This document shows, piece after piece, positions 1 to 8,199 of a stretch of 64,000 nt of DNA; position 1 is the first letter of the stretch, and every line of letters begins with the position of its first letter. The notes below the pieces were generated by a model. The model ran no database searches and was not told the origin of the DNA. It saw nothing but the letters and a program-made list of their open reading frames with translations. Location: the NCBI GenBank assembly GCA_027533425.1, contig JAPZUD010000001.1, positions 558,001-622,000 on the forward strand, read 5' to 3'. A program made the position numbers and the translations under genes. This stretch comes from Beijerinckiaceae bacterium (GTDB lineage Bacteria > Pseudomonadota > Alphaproteobacteria > Rhizobiales > Beijerinckiaceae).

Positions 1-46
1 GTCATGGGCGTTGCTCGTTGTCTTGTGAGGTCGCGGGCGCAACCGA

Positions 47-1420
47 TTATCGTTTGGCGCTGCGTGCGACTGCCACATCGCGCGAGGCTTGTATACTTCT
101 GGCCGCCTTCAGGACGGCCGGCGAAGCCACCACCTCCTGATGGGTAGCGAAACGCTCGTGGTTCTCCTCGATAGCCCCGAGATCATAGAGATAGTTGACC
201 ATTGCGCCGTAGCTCTCCCGCCAGCCCTTGGCCGAACGGTCGGCCAGCAGGTTCAGCCGGTCGAGCCGGGCGCCATTGCCGAGATGGAACCGGGCAACGG
301 GGTCGACGATGCGGCCGCGTCCGGTCCGGGCCTCGACAAAATACCGGGCCAGGATGCCTTCGAAACCAGGCGGCAGGGATGCAGGATCGGCTGTCTCCGG
401 CTGCAGGTCACAAAGGCACGCCATGGCCTGCTTTTCGTCTTCGCTGAGCAGCGCGTTCCCGCCGGTCCGCGCCTCGTCGAGCCAGCGCCGGAAACCGGGA
501 ACGGGGGAGAGCGTGACGAACGTATCGAGTTGCGGCAATTCGCGTTTCAGCTCGTCAACCACCTGCTTGATCAGGAAATTGCCGAACGAGATCCCGGCCA
601 GACCCTTCTGGCAATTGGAGATCGAATAGAACACCGCGGCCTGCGCCTCGCCCGGTGGCAGGGGTGACCGGCCTTCCGCAAGGATCGGGTCGATCGCGGC
701 GGGCTTGTCGCGGGTCAGCGCCACTTCGACGAAGATCAGCGGCTCGTCAATGAGGGCCGGATGGAAGAAGGCGAAGCAGCGGCGATCGGCGGGCTCGATC
801 CGCCGGCGCAGGTCGTCCCAGCTCTCGATGGCGTGAACCGCCTCGTACCGGATGATCTTCTCGAGAATGTGGGCCGGGCTCGACCAGTCGATACGGCGCA
901 GCACCAGGAACCCCCGATTGAACCACGAAGAGAAGAGATGCACGAAATCGCGGTCCAGCGCGGCAAGCTCGGGAACCGCTCCCATCGCATCAAGCAGGTC
1001 CTCGCGCATCCGGACGAGGGCATGTGTATTGCCTGGTGCGAGGTTCAGTCGGCGCAAGACCTCCTGCCGCGGCGGTTCGACCACCTGCAGCAGGGCATGA
1101 TGCGTCTCGGGGTTTGGGTCGGCATCATAGGCTGAAAAGGCCTTGCGGATCGCAGCGGGATCATCCGCGAATGTCGTCGCCAGTGCCTTCAGCAATGCGA
1201 TCCGTTCGGCAGGCGGCAGAGCCTGGTACCGGCCCATGATCTCGCGGGCGAGGCCGACGCCGGACGCTTCGCCCCGCGTCGAGAGCAGGGCACGGACGAG
1301 TGTCGGCAAGGCACTGGCATCAACCCGGGAGGAGCCGGCGCCGAGGCCAAGCCGGTCGGCCAGATGACGCCCCTGTTCGGCAACGGAGGAGAGCAGGTCC
1401 TGCAGGAAACCGATATTCAT
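47..1420 (-). CDS. Malonyl-CoA decarboxylase
   Basis: Decarboxylates malonyl-CoA to acetyl-CoA, the last step of malonate use. The product is 457 residues, full length for bacterial MatA/MLYCD proteins. A helical N-terminal domain covers roughly residues 1-170 and the GNAT-like catalytic domain follows. Family motifs are visible: HPALIDEPLIF (about residue 220), YSISNCQKGLAG (about 265) and FHLGNGARL (about 378), which carries the conserved histidine. I start at MNIGFLQ. The frame stays open upstream, but that part is low-complexity and lies over the divergent regulator. The gene diverges from a GntR regulator with a palindromic operator between them, as in malonate (mat) loci. The expected malonyl-CoA synthetase is not in the window and could lie to the left. 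Confidence 0.93.
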   Translation of the reverse strand: MNIGFLQDLLSSVAEQGRHLADRLGLGAGSSRVDASALPTLVRALLSTRGEASGVGLAREIMGRYQALPPAERIALLKALATTFADDPAAIRKAFSAYDADPNPETHHALLQVVEPPRQEVLRRLNLAPGNTHALVRMREDLLDAMGAVPELAALDRDFVHLFSSWFNRGFLVLRRIDWSSPAHILEKIIRYEAVHAIESWDDLRRRIEPADRRCFAFFHPALIDEPLIFVEVALTRDKPAAIDPILAEGRSPLPPGEAQAAVFYSISNCQKGLAGISFGNFLIKQVVDELKRELPQLDTFVTLSPVPGFRRWLDEARTGGNALLSEDEKQAMACLCDLQPETADPASLPPGFEGILARYFVEARTGRGRIVDPVARFHLGNGARLDRLNLLADRSAKGWRESYGAMVNYLYDLGAIEENHERFATHQEVVASPAVLKAARSIQASRDVAVARSAKR

Positions 1421-1470
1421 ATCAGGCCCATCTCTGGCTGATCGCGCCGCTTGCATGCGTTGAACGTTTC

Positions 1471-1482
1471 CTTGTATACAAG
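1471..1482. promoter_or_regulatory. Palindromic operator CTTGTATACAAG
   Basis: Perfect 12-bp palindrome between the decarboxylase and the GntR gene, ending one base before the regulator's first ATG. Its core TTGTATACAA is the operator known for the malonate regulator MatR of Rhizobium. It lies about 50 bp upstream of the decarboxylase start. Binding here should therefore repress both divergent genes. This role is inferred. Confidence 0.75.
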
Positions 1483-1483
1483 A

Positions 1484-2155
1484 ATGATGAGCGATGATGC
1501 AAGCGCCCTGAGCACAGCCCAGCGTCTCCGGCAGGAGATCGAGAACGATATCGCGGCCGGTCATCTCGTCCCGGGGGAGCGGCTCGACGAGGTCTCGCTC
1601 GCCACTCGGTTTCACGTTTCCCGCACGCCGATCCGCGAGGCGCTCCAGCAGCTGGCCATGGCCGGCATGGTCGAGATCCGCCCGCGGCGGGGCGCCGTTG
1701 TCGCCAGCCTGACGCCGGAACGGCTCTACGAGATGTTCGAAGTGATGGCAGAGCTCGAGTCCATGTGCTGCCGCCTTGCCGCGCGGCGACTCGGTCCATC
1801 GGATGCTTTTGCGCTGGAACGAGCCCATCGGGCCTGCGAGGCTGTCCGGCACGACCATGACGCCTATTACCGGGCGAACGAGGTGTTCCATCAGGCGATC
1901 TACGCCGCCTCCGGCAATACCTTCCTCGCCGAGCAGGCCCGCCTCCTGCAGCGGCGCCTGCAACCCTACCGGCGCCTGCAACTCCGCGTCCGCAACCGCG
2001 TCCAGAATTCATTCTCCGAGCACGAGCGCATTCTCGCCGCGCTGATGGCCGGTGAGGGAGAGGAAGCCGCCCGGATCATGCGGCCGCATGTGCAGGTTCA
2101 GGGAGAGCGATTCAGTGATCTCATCGCGAGCCTCAAACTGCTGGGTGCCGCGTAG
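1484..2155 (+). CDS. GntR/FCD-family transcriptional regulator (MatR-like)
   Basis: Predicted DNA-binding regulator of 223 residues. It has an N-terminal winged helix (about residues 10-70, with the typical VSRTPIREALQQLAMAGMVE recognition segment) and a helical FCD effector domain to the end (ARRL, HDAYYRANEVFHQAIY, SEHERILAALMAG). Two ATGs, at 1484 and 1487, directly follow the palindrome, so the transcript has either a very short leader or none. A TTG at 1451 would place the operator inside the gene and is less likely. Position and operator suggest it controls the divergent malonyl-CoA decarboxylase, with malonate or malonyl-CoA as the likely signal, and represses itself. Confidence 0.85.
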   Translation: MMSDDASALSTAQRLRQEIENDIAAGHLVPGERLDEVSLATRFHVSRTPIREALQQLAMAGMVEIRPRRGAVVASLTPERLYEMFEVMAELESMCCRLAARRLGPSDAFALERAHRACEAVRHDHDAYYRANEVFHQAIYAASGNTFLAEQARLLQRRLQPYRRLQLRVRNRVQNSFSEHERILAALMAGEGEEAARIMRPHVQVQGERFSDLIASLKLLGAA

Positions 2156-2166
2156 AGGCCCGCGCA

Positions 2167-2192
2167 TTGCAATTTGAATTTTGAATTATAAA
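2167..2192 (+). promoter_or_regulatory. AT-rich promoter region of the TctC-like receptor gene
   Basis: Short AT-rich patch in an otherwise GC-rich gap. It holds a tandem TTGAATT repeat and a TATAAA hexamer at 2187-2192, about 45 bp ahead of the receptor start. It could be a -10 element or a regulator site. The -35 match is poor. Confidence 0.35.
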
Positions 2193-2235
2193 CTGACCAC
2201 AAGACAGGCCGGAAAGGCCGATAAAGGAGGAAACG

Positions 2236-3237
2236 ATGACGAAACCAACGGGACTGACTCGACGTCTGCTGGCCACAACCCTCGCCGCAGCCGGTCTTAT
2301 CGGACTGGCGGGGATGGCCTCTGCCCAGCAGGGCTGGCCCAGCCGCCCGATCACATTCCTGAACCCGTTCCCGGCCGGCGGGGGCACCGATGCTTTCGCC
2401 CGGCCGCTGGCGCAGCAGCTGGATACCCAGCTGAACCAGCGCGTCATCATCGAAAACCGGGGCGGGGCCGGCGGTACCGTCGGCGCGGCAGCAGCGGCAA
2501 AGATGGCGCCGGACGGCTACACCTTCTTTGTCGGCGCGGCCCATCACACGATCGCCCCGGCCATCTATCCCAACCTGACCTATGATCTCGAGAAGGACTT
2601 CGTTCCGATCGCCGTGATCGCGATGCCACCGCAGATCGTCTCGATCTCACCCAAGGCGCTGCCCAACGTGAAGACCCTCAAGGACTTCATCGATTACGCC
2701 AAGGCCAACCCGGGCAAGGTCAATTTCGCCTCGGCCGGCAATGGCACGACCCACCATCTCGCGGGTGAGCTTTTCAAGAATGTTGCCGGCGTGAACCTCG
2801 TCCATGTGCCGTATCGCGGCGCAGGCCCCGCCATGCAGGATCTCGTTGCCGGCCAGGTCCATGTGATGTTCGACGGGCTCGGCACCTCGGCGCCGCAGAT
2901 CCAGGGCGGTAACCTTGTCGGCCTTGCCGTTGCGGCCCCGCAGCGCTCCGGTGCGCTGCCGAATGTGCCCACGGCCGAGGAATCCGGCGTGAAGGGCTAC
3001 AATGTCTCGACCTGGTATGCAGTCTGGGCCATCAAGGGCACCCCGCCGGATATCATCGAACGCATGAAGGCCGAGATCCTCAAGGCCTTGCAGGCCGAGC
3101 CGATCAAGACCACCTGGGCGCGGAACGGATCGGATGTCCCGAACATCACCGGCGATGCCTTCGCCAAGTTTGTCCGCAGCGAGATCGAGCGCTGGGGTCA
3201 GGTCGTGAAGGCGGCGGATGTGAAGGTCTCGAACTGA
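2236..3237 (+). CDS. Tripartite tricarboxylate transporter substrate-binding protein (Bug/TctC family)
   Basis: Periplasmic solute receptor of 333 residues. It has a signal peptide of about 30 residues (twin arginine, hydrophobic stretch, cut after ASA) and the usual Bug layout: WPSRPITFLNPFPAGGGTD near the mature N-terminus, ENRGGAGGTVG, then ASAGNGTTHHLAGELF and VPYRGAGPAMQDL. Such receptors bind small carboxylates and feed a TctAB membrane pair, but no tctA or tctB is present here. A strong ribosome site (AAAGGAGG) precedes the ATG. The gene follows the malonate-type regulator in the same direction, so malonate or a related dicarboxylate is a reasonable but unproven ligand. Confidence 0.9.
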   Translation: MTKPTGLTRRLLATTLAAAGLIGLAGMASAQQGWPSRPITFLNPFPAGGGTDAFARPLAQQLDTQLNQRVIIENRGGAGGTVGAAAAAKMAPDGYTFFVGAAHHTIAPAIYPNLTYDLEKDFVPIAVIAMPPQIVSISPKALPNVKTLKDFIDYAKANPGKVNFASAGNGTTHHLAGELFKNVAGVNLVHVPYRGAGPAMQDLVAGQVHVMFDGLGTSAPQIQGGNLVGLAVAAPQRSGALPNVPTAEESGVKGYNVSTWYAVWAIKGTPPDIIERMKAEILKALQAEPIKTTWARNGSDVPNITGDAFAKFVRSEIERWGQVVKAADVKVSN

Positions 3238-3250
3238 CCTCGCTATCGAC

Positions 3251-3274
3251 GCGCGTGGGCTGCGGCCCACGCGC
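3251..3274. terminator. Hairpin between convergent genes
   Basis: Perfect 10-bp stem (GCGCGTGGGC with its complement) and a four-base loop, centred between the convergent ends of the receptor and the second GntR gene. There is no T run, so it probably acts as a bidirectional stabilising or terminating hairpin. Confidence 0.65.
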
Positions 3275-3279
3275 GCATC

Positions 3280-3948
3280 TCAGACGCCATAGGCGGCGGT
3301 AATGACGTCCTTCTTGCCGCGGATATGGTCCCGGACGACACGCGCCAGTCCTTCGCCATCCCGGGCGCGCAGCAATTCAGCCATGATGCGATGCTCGTCC
3401 ATGGCGCGGCGCCATTGTTCCGGCGTCTTGTGCGCGGTGTAGCGCATCCGTTGGATCCGGCTCGACAGGTTCGAGTAGATGCTGGCGAGGGTGGCGTTCC
3501 GCGCAGCTTGCATCAGCGCCTCATGAATTTCGCGGTTCAGCGTGAAATAGGACGTCTCGTCGCCACGCTTGTAGGCCTTTTCCATGACCAGCGTCTTCGC
3601 TTCGATGAGATCGATCTCCGCATCGGTGATCGACCGGCAGGCCAGTTCGGCCGCTGTCGCCTCGAGACCGGCCACGACCTCGATCATCTCCTCGATTTCG
3701 GACTGGCTGACATGGCCGACCCGTGCACCGCGATTGGGCAGCAATTCCAGCAAGCCCTCCGTCGCGAGGATCTTGATGGCCTCGCGCAACGGCGTGCGGG
3801 AAATGCCGAACCGCTCGCAGAGTTCAACCTCGTTGATCCGCTCGCGCGGCTCCAGCTCACCGCTGAGGATGAGTTCGCGCAGCCTTTCTGCCACCTCGTC
3901 ATGGAGATAGCGGCGATGGATTCCGTCAACGGCAGCAATGCGGTTCAT
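3280..3948 (-). CDS. GntR/FCD-family transcriptional regulator
   Basis: Regulator of 222 residues. The winged helix covers about residues 15-80 (FGISRTPLREAIKILATEGLLE) and an FCD effector domain follows, with a histidine-containing pocket (LNREIHEALMQAA, MDEHRIMAELL). It begins seven bases after the stop of the FAD/Fe-S dehydrogenase on the same strand, so the two are probably one transcript with the regulator last. The ligand is likely a hydroxy- or ketoacid handled by that enzyme. This is inferred from context only. Confidence 0.85.
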   Translation of the reverse strand: MNRIAAVDGIHRRYLHDEVAERLRELILSGELEPRERINEVELCERFGISRTPLREAIKILATEGLLELLPNRGARVGHVSQSEIEEMIEVVAGLEATAAELACRSITDAEIDLIEAKTLVMEKAYKRGDETSYFTLNREIHEALMQAARNATLASIYSNLSSRIQRMRYTAHKTPEQWRRAMDEHRIMAELLRARDGEGLARVVRDHIRGKKDVITAAYGV

Positions 3949-3955
3949 CGCTGTC

Positions 3956-6844
3956 TTATACTTTCGCACCAAGCGCCTTGTCGAGGAGCCGCACAACATG
4001 AATGGCCTGGCGGGACGAGCCATCCACGATCTGATGTCGGCAAGAGGTACCATCCGCCACGATGATCGCCTCCGGCGGCGCCTTCCTGACCGCCGGAAGC
4101 AGCGAAAGCTCGGCCATCGCCAGCGAAATGTCGATCGTCTCGCTCTGGTAGCCGAAGCTGCCGGCCATGCCGCAACAGCTTGATTCGATGACCTCCAGCC
4201 GGATGCCCGGAATGGCGCGGAGACAGGTCTCGACCGCCCCCATCGCATCGGCCGCCTTCTGGTGGCAATGCCCGTGAAGCAGGACCGGCAGGCCGCCCTG
4301 ATCCGCCAGCGGCAACGCGACATGACCTGACTTGAGGTCCTCCGCAAGGGCTTCCTCGACCAGCCGCGCCGCACGGCCGATCGCGCGGGCCTTCTCGCCC
4401 GGAAGGACAGCCAGCATCTCGTCGCGCAGGGTCAGCAGGCACGAGGGTTCCAGCCCGACGATCCGCGCGCCCCTGACAACGAAGGGGTACAGCGCATCGA
4501 CCAGCCGTTCGGCTTCCTTGCGGGCTTCCGCCACCTGGCCGAGCGACAGGAAGGTCCGGCCGCAGCAGATCGGACGCGAGCCGCCCTTCGGCTGGACCCG
4601 GTGCAGGCGATAGCCGGCTGCCAGCAGCACGCGGCGGGCCGCATCGAGGTTCTCTGGTTCGAAATACCGGTTGAACGTATCCCCGAACAGCACGATGTCC
4701 TTCCCGTCACCGCGGACATCCGACGGCTGCGCAAACACGTCGCTCTCCTGCCAGGGCTTCCGCCATTCCGGCAACGAGCGGCGGGCAGAGAGGCGCGTGA
4801 CGCGTTCGAGCAGGGCTGCAAGCCGCGGCAGGCGGTTGGGCAGGTTGGCAAGGAAAGGCATCCGGCTGACGAGCGGAGCATAGCGCGGCAGATAGGCGAT
4901 GAGCCGGTCGCGCAGGGTCAGGCCGTGCCGTGCCGTATACTGGTTGAGGAATTCGATCTTCATCCGCGCCATGTCGACGCCGGTCGGACATTCGCGCTGG
5001 CAGGCCTTGCACCCGACGCAGAGCGCCATGGTCTCTTTCATTTCGGCAGAGAGGAAAGCATCGGCCCCCATCGCGCCGGAGAGGGCCAGACGCATCGAAT
5101 TGGCGCGCCCCCGGGTGAGATGCTGCTCCTCGCCGGTGACGCGGTAGGACGGGCACATGGCACCGCCGGCCAGCTTCCGGCAGGTCCCGTTGTTGTTGCA
5201 CATCTCGACAGCACCGGCGAAACCGCCCCATTCCTGCCAGTCCAGCGCGGCCGGCGCGGGCAGGGTGGTCGCATACCCCTCCGGATAGCGCATCAGGTCG
5301 CGGTCATCGAAGCGCAGCGGCCGGACGATCTTGCCGGGATTGAGCCGGTTCTCCGGGTCGAAGGCATCCTTGACCGTCTCGAAGGCACGGGTCAGGCGCG
5401 GGCCGAACATCGGTTCGACAAATTCCGACCGCGAGATCCCGTCGCCGTGCTCGCCGGAATAGGAGCCCTCGAACCGGCGGACCAGCTCGACCGTCTCCTC
5501 CGCGATGGCGCGCATCGCCCTGATTCCGGCCTCGGTCTTCATGTTGAGGATCGGCCGCACATGGAGGCACCCGACCGAGGCATGGGCATACCAGGTGCCG
5601 CGCGTGCCATGCTTCTCGAACACCGCCGTCACCGCATCGGTATAATCGGCGAGCCGGTCCAGCGGCACGGCGCAATCCTCGATGAAGGAGACGGGCTTTC
5701 CGTCGCCCTTCATCGACATCATGATGTTGAGGCAGGCCTCCCGCACCTCCCAGACCGTTTTCTGCGTGGCGGCATCCAGGACCTCGACCACCGCATCGGG
5801 GAAGCCGTGATCGGCCATGCAGGCATCGAGATCCTTCAGCCGCGCCTGAAGGGCGGCAAGATCCTCACCGGCAAACTCAACCAGCAACAGGCAGTTCGGC
5901 GTGCCCCTCGTGATCCGCGCCAGCGTGTTCCGGAAGAGCGGAATATCCGCACCGAGCACGATGACGTTGTTGTCGACCAGCTCGACCGCCGCCGGCCCGA
6001 GCGCGACGAGATGCTGCGTCGTTTCCATCGCGGCACGGAAGCTGGGGAAATGGCACACTCCCATGACCCGGTGCGCGGGCAGGGGGGTGAGAGCAAGGTC
6101 GATGGCCGTGAAGCCGGCCAGCGTTCCTTCCGATCCGACCAGCAAATGGGCAAGGTTCGGCCGGGGCTCGATCAACGCGTCGAGATTGTAGCCGCCGACC
6201 CGGCGCTGCACCTTGGGGTAGCGGAGGCGGATTTCCTCGGCCTCCGATTGTGCCAGCGCAAGCATCCGTGCCCCGAGAGGGGAGGGTGTGCCGGCATCGA
6301 AATGCATGGCCGTGGCATCCACCGAGAGCGCGTCGATCGCCCGGACATTGTCGACCATCTTGCCAAAAACAAGCGAGCGCGCGCCGCAGGAATTGTTGCC
6401 TGTCATGCCGCCGATCGTGCAACGCGTGGCGGTGGAGGGCTCGACCGGGAAGAACAGGCCGTCCTTGCGCAACCGTGTGTTCAGCCGCTCGAGCACCATG
6501 CCGGGCTGGACGCGGATGCGCCGGGCCTCGGGCTCGTATTCCAGCACCGTATTGAAAAAGCGGGAGCAATCGACGATCAGGCCATGGCCGATCGGCTGGC
6601 CGTTCTGCGAGGTGCCGCCACCCCGGAAGATCACCGGAACGCCATGTTCCTTCGCGATCACCAACGTCGCCGCGATATCATCGGCATGACGCGGGAAGAC
6701 CACACCCTCGGGAATGATCTGGTAGATCGAGGCATCGGTGGCGTAGCGTCCGCGTGTGAAACTGTCGAAACGCACCTCACCTGAAATCGACTGTGACAAA
6801 CGCCGCTCAAGGCCCAGATTGCGTGCGCCGATCGTGCCATGCAT
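3956..6844 (-). CDS. Fused FAD-linked dehydrogenase / Fe-S oxidoreductase (YdiJ-like 2-hydroxyacid dehydrogenase)
   Basis: A 962-residue fusion of a GlcD-like flavin subunit and a GlcF-like iron-sulfur subunit. The FAD-binding PCMH domain covers about residues 40-270 (FRGGGTSQNGQPIG, GGMTGNNSCGARSL) and a flavin-oxidase C-terminal domain follows to about 520 (HASVGCLHVRPIL, GEHGDGISRSEF). Next come ferredoxin-type cysteines (CVGCKACQRECPTG, about 640) and two CCG-type domains (CCGRTFLS, SSCCGMAGSFGY). YdiJ relatives oxidise D-2-hydroxyglutarate or D-lactate and pass electrons to the respiratory chain. Glycolate is another possible substrate given the divergent glyoxylate aminotransferase. No signal peptide is seen, so the enzyme is probably cytoplasmic and membrane-associated. 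All cofactor motifs look intact. Confidence 0.9.
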   Translation of the reverse strand: MHGTIGARNLGLERRLSQSISGEVRFDSFTRGRYATDASIYQIIPEGVVFPRHADDIAATLVIAKEHGVPVIFRGGGTSQNGQPIGHGLIVDCSRFFNTVLEYEPEARRIRVQPGMVLERLNTRLRKDGLFFPVEPSTATRCTIGGMTGNNSCGARSLVFGKMVDNVRAIDALSVDATAMHFDAGTPSPLGARMLALAQSEAEEIRLRYPKVQRRVGGYNLDALIEPRPNLAHLLVGSEGTLAGFTAIDLALTPLPAHRVMGVCHFPSFRAAMETTQHLVALGPAAVELVDNNVIVLGADIPLFRNTLARITRGTPNCLLLVEFAGEDLAALQARLKDLDACMADHGFPDAVVEVLDAATQKTVWEVREACLNIMMSMKGDGKPVSFIEDCAVPLDRLADYTDAVTAVFEKHGTRGTWYAHASVGCLHVRPILNMKTEAGIRAMRAIAEETVELVRRFEGSYSGEHGDGISRSEFVEPMFGPRLTRAFETVKDAFDPENRLNPGKIVRPLRFDDRDLMRYPEGYATTLPAPAALDWQEWGGFAGAVEMCNNNGTCRKLAGGAMCPSYRVTGEEQHLTRGRANSMRLALSGAMGADAFLSAEMKETMALCVGCKACQRECPTGVDMARMKIEFLNQYTARHGLTLRDRLIAYLPRYAPLVSRMPFLANLPNRLPRLAALLERVTRLSARRSLPEWRKPWQESDVFAQPSDVRGDGKDIVLFGDTFNRYFEPENLDAARRVLLAAGYRLHRVQPKGGSRPICCGRTFLSLGQVAEARKEAERLVDALYPFVVRGARIVGLEPSCLLTLRDEMLAVLPGEKARAIGRAARLVEEALAEDLKSGHVALPLADQGGLPVLLHGHCHQKAADAMGAVETCLRAIPGIRLEVIESSCCGMAGSFGYQSETIDISLAMAELSLLPAVRKAPPEAIIVADGTSCRHQIVDGSSRQAIHVVRLLDKALGAKV

Positions 6845-6896
6845 GCGATCAATCCTCCCTTCGCGAAGCCTAGCGGATCACGGGTCTTGCGAAAAG

Positions 6897-6923
6897 TGAA
6901 TTTATAATACAAAATACAAAACA
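6897..6923. promoter_or_regulatory. AT-rich divergent promoter region
   Basis: In the 125-bp gap between the divergent dehydrogenase and aminotransferase there is one AT-rich patch with a tandem ATACAAA motif. It is the likely core promoter or operator for both directions. The GntR regulator at the end of the dehydrogenase transcript is the obvious candidate to bind it, but the motif is not a clean palindrome. Confidence 0.35.
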
Positions 6924-6969
6924 CCGATATCGAGCCCTGCGGGGCCCGGACCGAAGAGGGAGAGACGCC

Positions 6970-8160
6970 ATGGTCGAGACAGGCCGCCATTTTCTGCAGA
7001 TTCCCGGCCCCACCAACACGCCGCTGCCGGTTCTCGCCGCCATGGCCAAGCCGACCATCGACCATCGTGGCCCGGAATTCCAGAAGCTCGGCCTCGACGT
7101 GCTGACACGGATCAAGCCGATCTTCGGCACGAAAAACCCGGTCATCATCTATCCCGCCTCCGGAACCGGCGCCTGGGAAGCGGCCCTCGTCAACACGCTC
7201 TCCCCGGGCGACCAGGTCCTGATGTTCGAGACCGGCTGGTTCGCGACGCTCTGGAACAAGATGGCGACGAAACTCGGCATCAAGGCCGACTTCATCCGCT
7301 CGGACTGGCGTGCCGGTGCCGATGCCTCGGCGATCGAGGCGCGTCTGCGCGAGGACAAGGGCCATGCGATCAAGGCGGTCTGCGTCGTCCATAACGAGAC
7401 CTCGACCGGCTGTGTCACCAATATCGCGGCGGTCCGCGCAGCCATCGACCGGGCCAATCACCCGGCCCTGCTGATGGTCGACACCATCTCCTCGCTGGCC
7501 TCGATCGACTATCGCCATGACGAATGGGGCGTCGATGTCACGGTGGCCGGCTCCCAGAAGGGCCTCATGCTGCCGCCGGGCCTGTCCTTCAATGCCGTGT
7601 CCGACAAGGCGCTGGCCGTCTCGAAAACGAATGCCTTCCCGCGCTCCTTCTGGGACTGGCACGAGATGATCGCCATCAATGACAAGGGCTTTTTCCCCTA
7701 TACCCCGGCAACCAACATGCTTCAGGGCCTAAAGGTGGCTTTGGACATGCTGGAAGCCGAGGGCATGGCGAATGTCTTCGCCCGGCATGACCGCGCCGCC
7801 GAGGCGACCCGCCGCGCCGTGCGGCACTGGGGCTTCGAGACAGTCTGCAGGAAAGCCTCGGATTACTCCTCCTCGTTGACCGCCGTCATGCTGCCCGAAG
7901 GCCATTCGGCCGATGCGCTCCGCCGGACGATCCTCGAACGCTCGAACATGAGCCTTGGCAACGGCCTCGGCATCCTCGCGGACAAGGTGTTCCGGATCGG
8001 CCATCTCGGCGATTTCCATGACCTGATGGTCACCGGCACTCTGTCAGGCGTCGAGATGGGCCTTGCCGCTTCCGGCATTCCGCATCGGCCGGGCGGCGTG
8101 CAGGTCGCAATGAACTTCCTGCTCGGCAATGGCGCGCCGGTGGCCGAAGCGGCGGAATAG
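6970..8160 (+). CDS. Serine-glyoxylate-type aminotransferase (class V)
   Basis: PLP enzyme of 396 residues, the usual length for the SgaA/AGXT group. It should convert glyoxylate to glycine using serine or another amino donor such as aspartate. The N-terminal IPGPTNTP motif, GTGAWEAAL, the aspartate-bearing MVDTISSLAS and the PLP lysine in GSQKGLMLPPG (Lys197) are all present. The ATG follows a GGGAGAG ribosome site. It diverges from the 2-hydroxyacid dehydrogenase, which suggests one makes glyoxylate or a related ketoacid and the other consumes it. Sequence alone does not settle the amino donor: aspartate-glyoxylate aminotransferases of the beta-hydroxyaspartate cycle belong to the same family. 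Confidence 0.9.
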   Translation: MVETGRHFLQIPGPTNTPLPVLAAMAKPTIDHRGPEFQKLGLDVLTRIKPIFGTKNPVIIYPASGTGAWEAALVNTLSPGDQVLMFETGWFATLWNKMATKLGIKADFIRSDWRAGADASAIEARLREDKGHAIKAVCVVHNETSTGCVTNIAAVRAAIDRANHPALLMVDTISSLASIDYRHDEWGVDVTVAGSQKGLMLPPGLSFNAVSDKALAVSKTNAFPRSFWDWHEMIAINDKGFFPYTPATNMLQGLKVALDMLEAEGMANVFARHDRAAEATRRAVRHWGFETVCRKASDYSSSLTAVMLPEGHSADALRRTILERSNMSLGNGLGILADKVFRIGHLGDFHDLMVTGTLSGVEMGLAASGIPHRPGGVQVAMNFLLGNGAPVAEAAE

Positions 8161-8170
8161 CCGTTGACCC

Positions 8171-8199
8171 ATGCCCCGGGGCCTGCAAGACCGGGGCAT
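8171..8199 (+). terminator. Hairpin at the aminotransferase end, overlapping the next start
   Basis: Perfect 9-bp stem ATGCCCCGG / CCGGGGCAT with an 11-base loop, ten bases after the aminotransferase stop. There is no T run. The right arm runs into the ATG at 8198 of the flavoprotein gene, so the stem could hide that start codon in readthrough RNA. Confidence 0.55.

Noticed and set aside
1451-1483. TTG at 1451 as the start of the first GntR regulator
   Set aside because: It would put the operator inside the coding region and adds residues not seen in the family. Two ATGs follow the palindrome.
4601-6784. Long open frame opposite the FAD/Fe-S dehydrogenase
   Set aside because: It lies wholly antisense to a gene with complete cofactor motifs, and its translation is low-complexity. 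High GC content leaves such frames open by chance.
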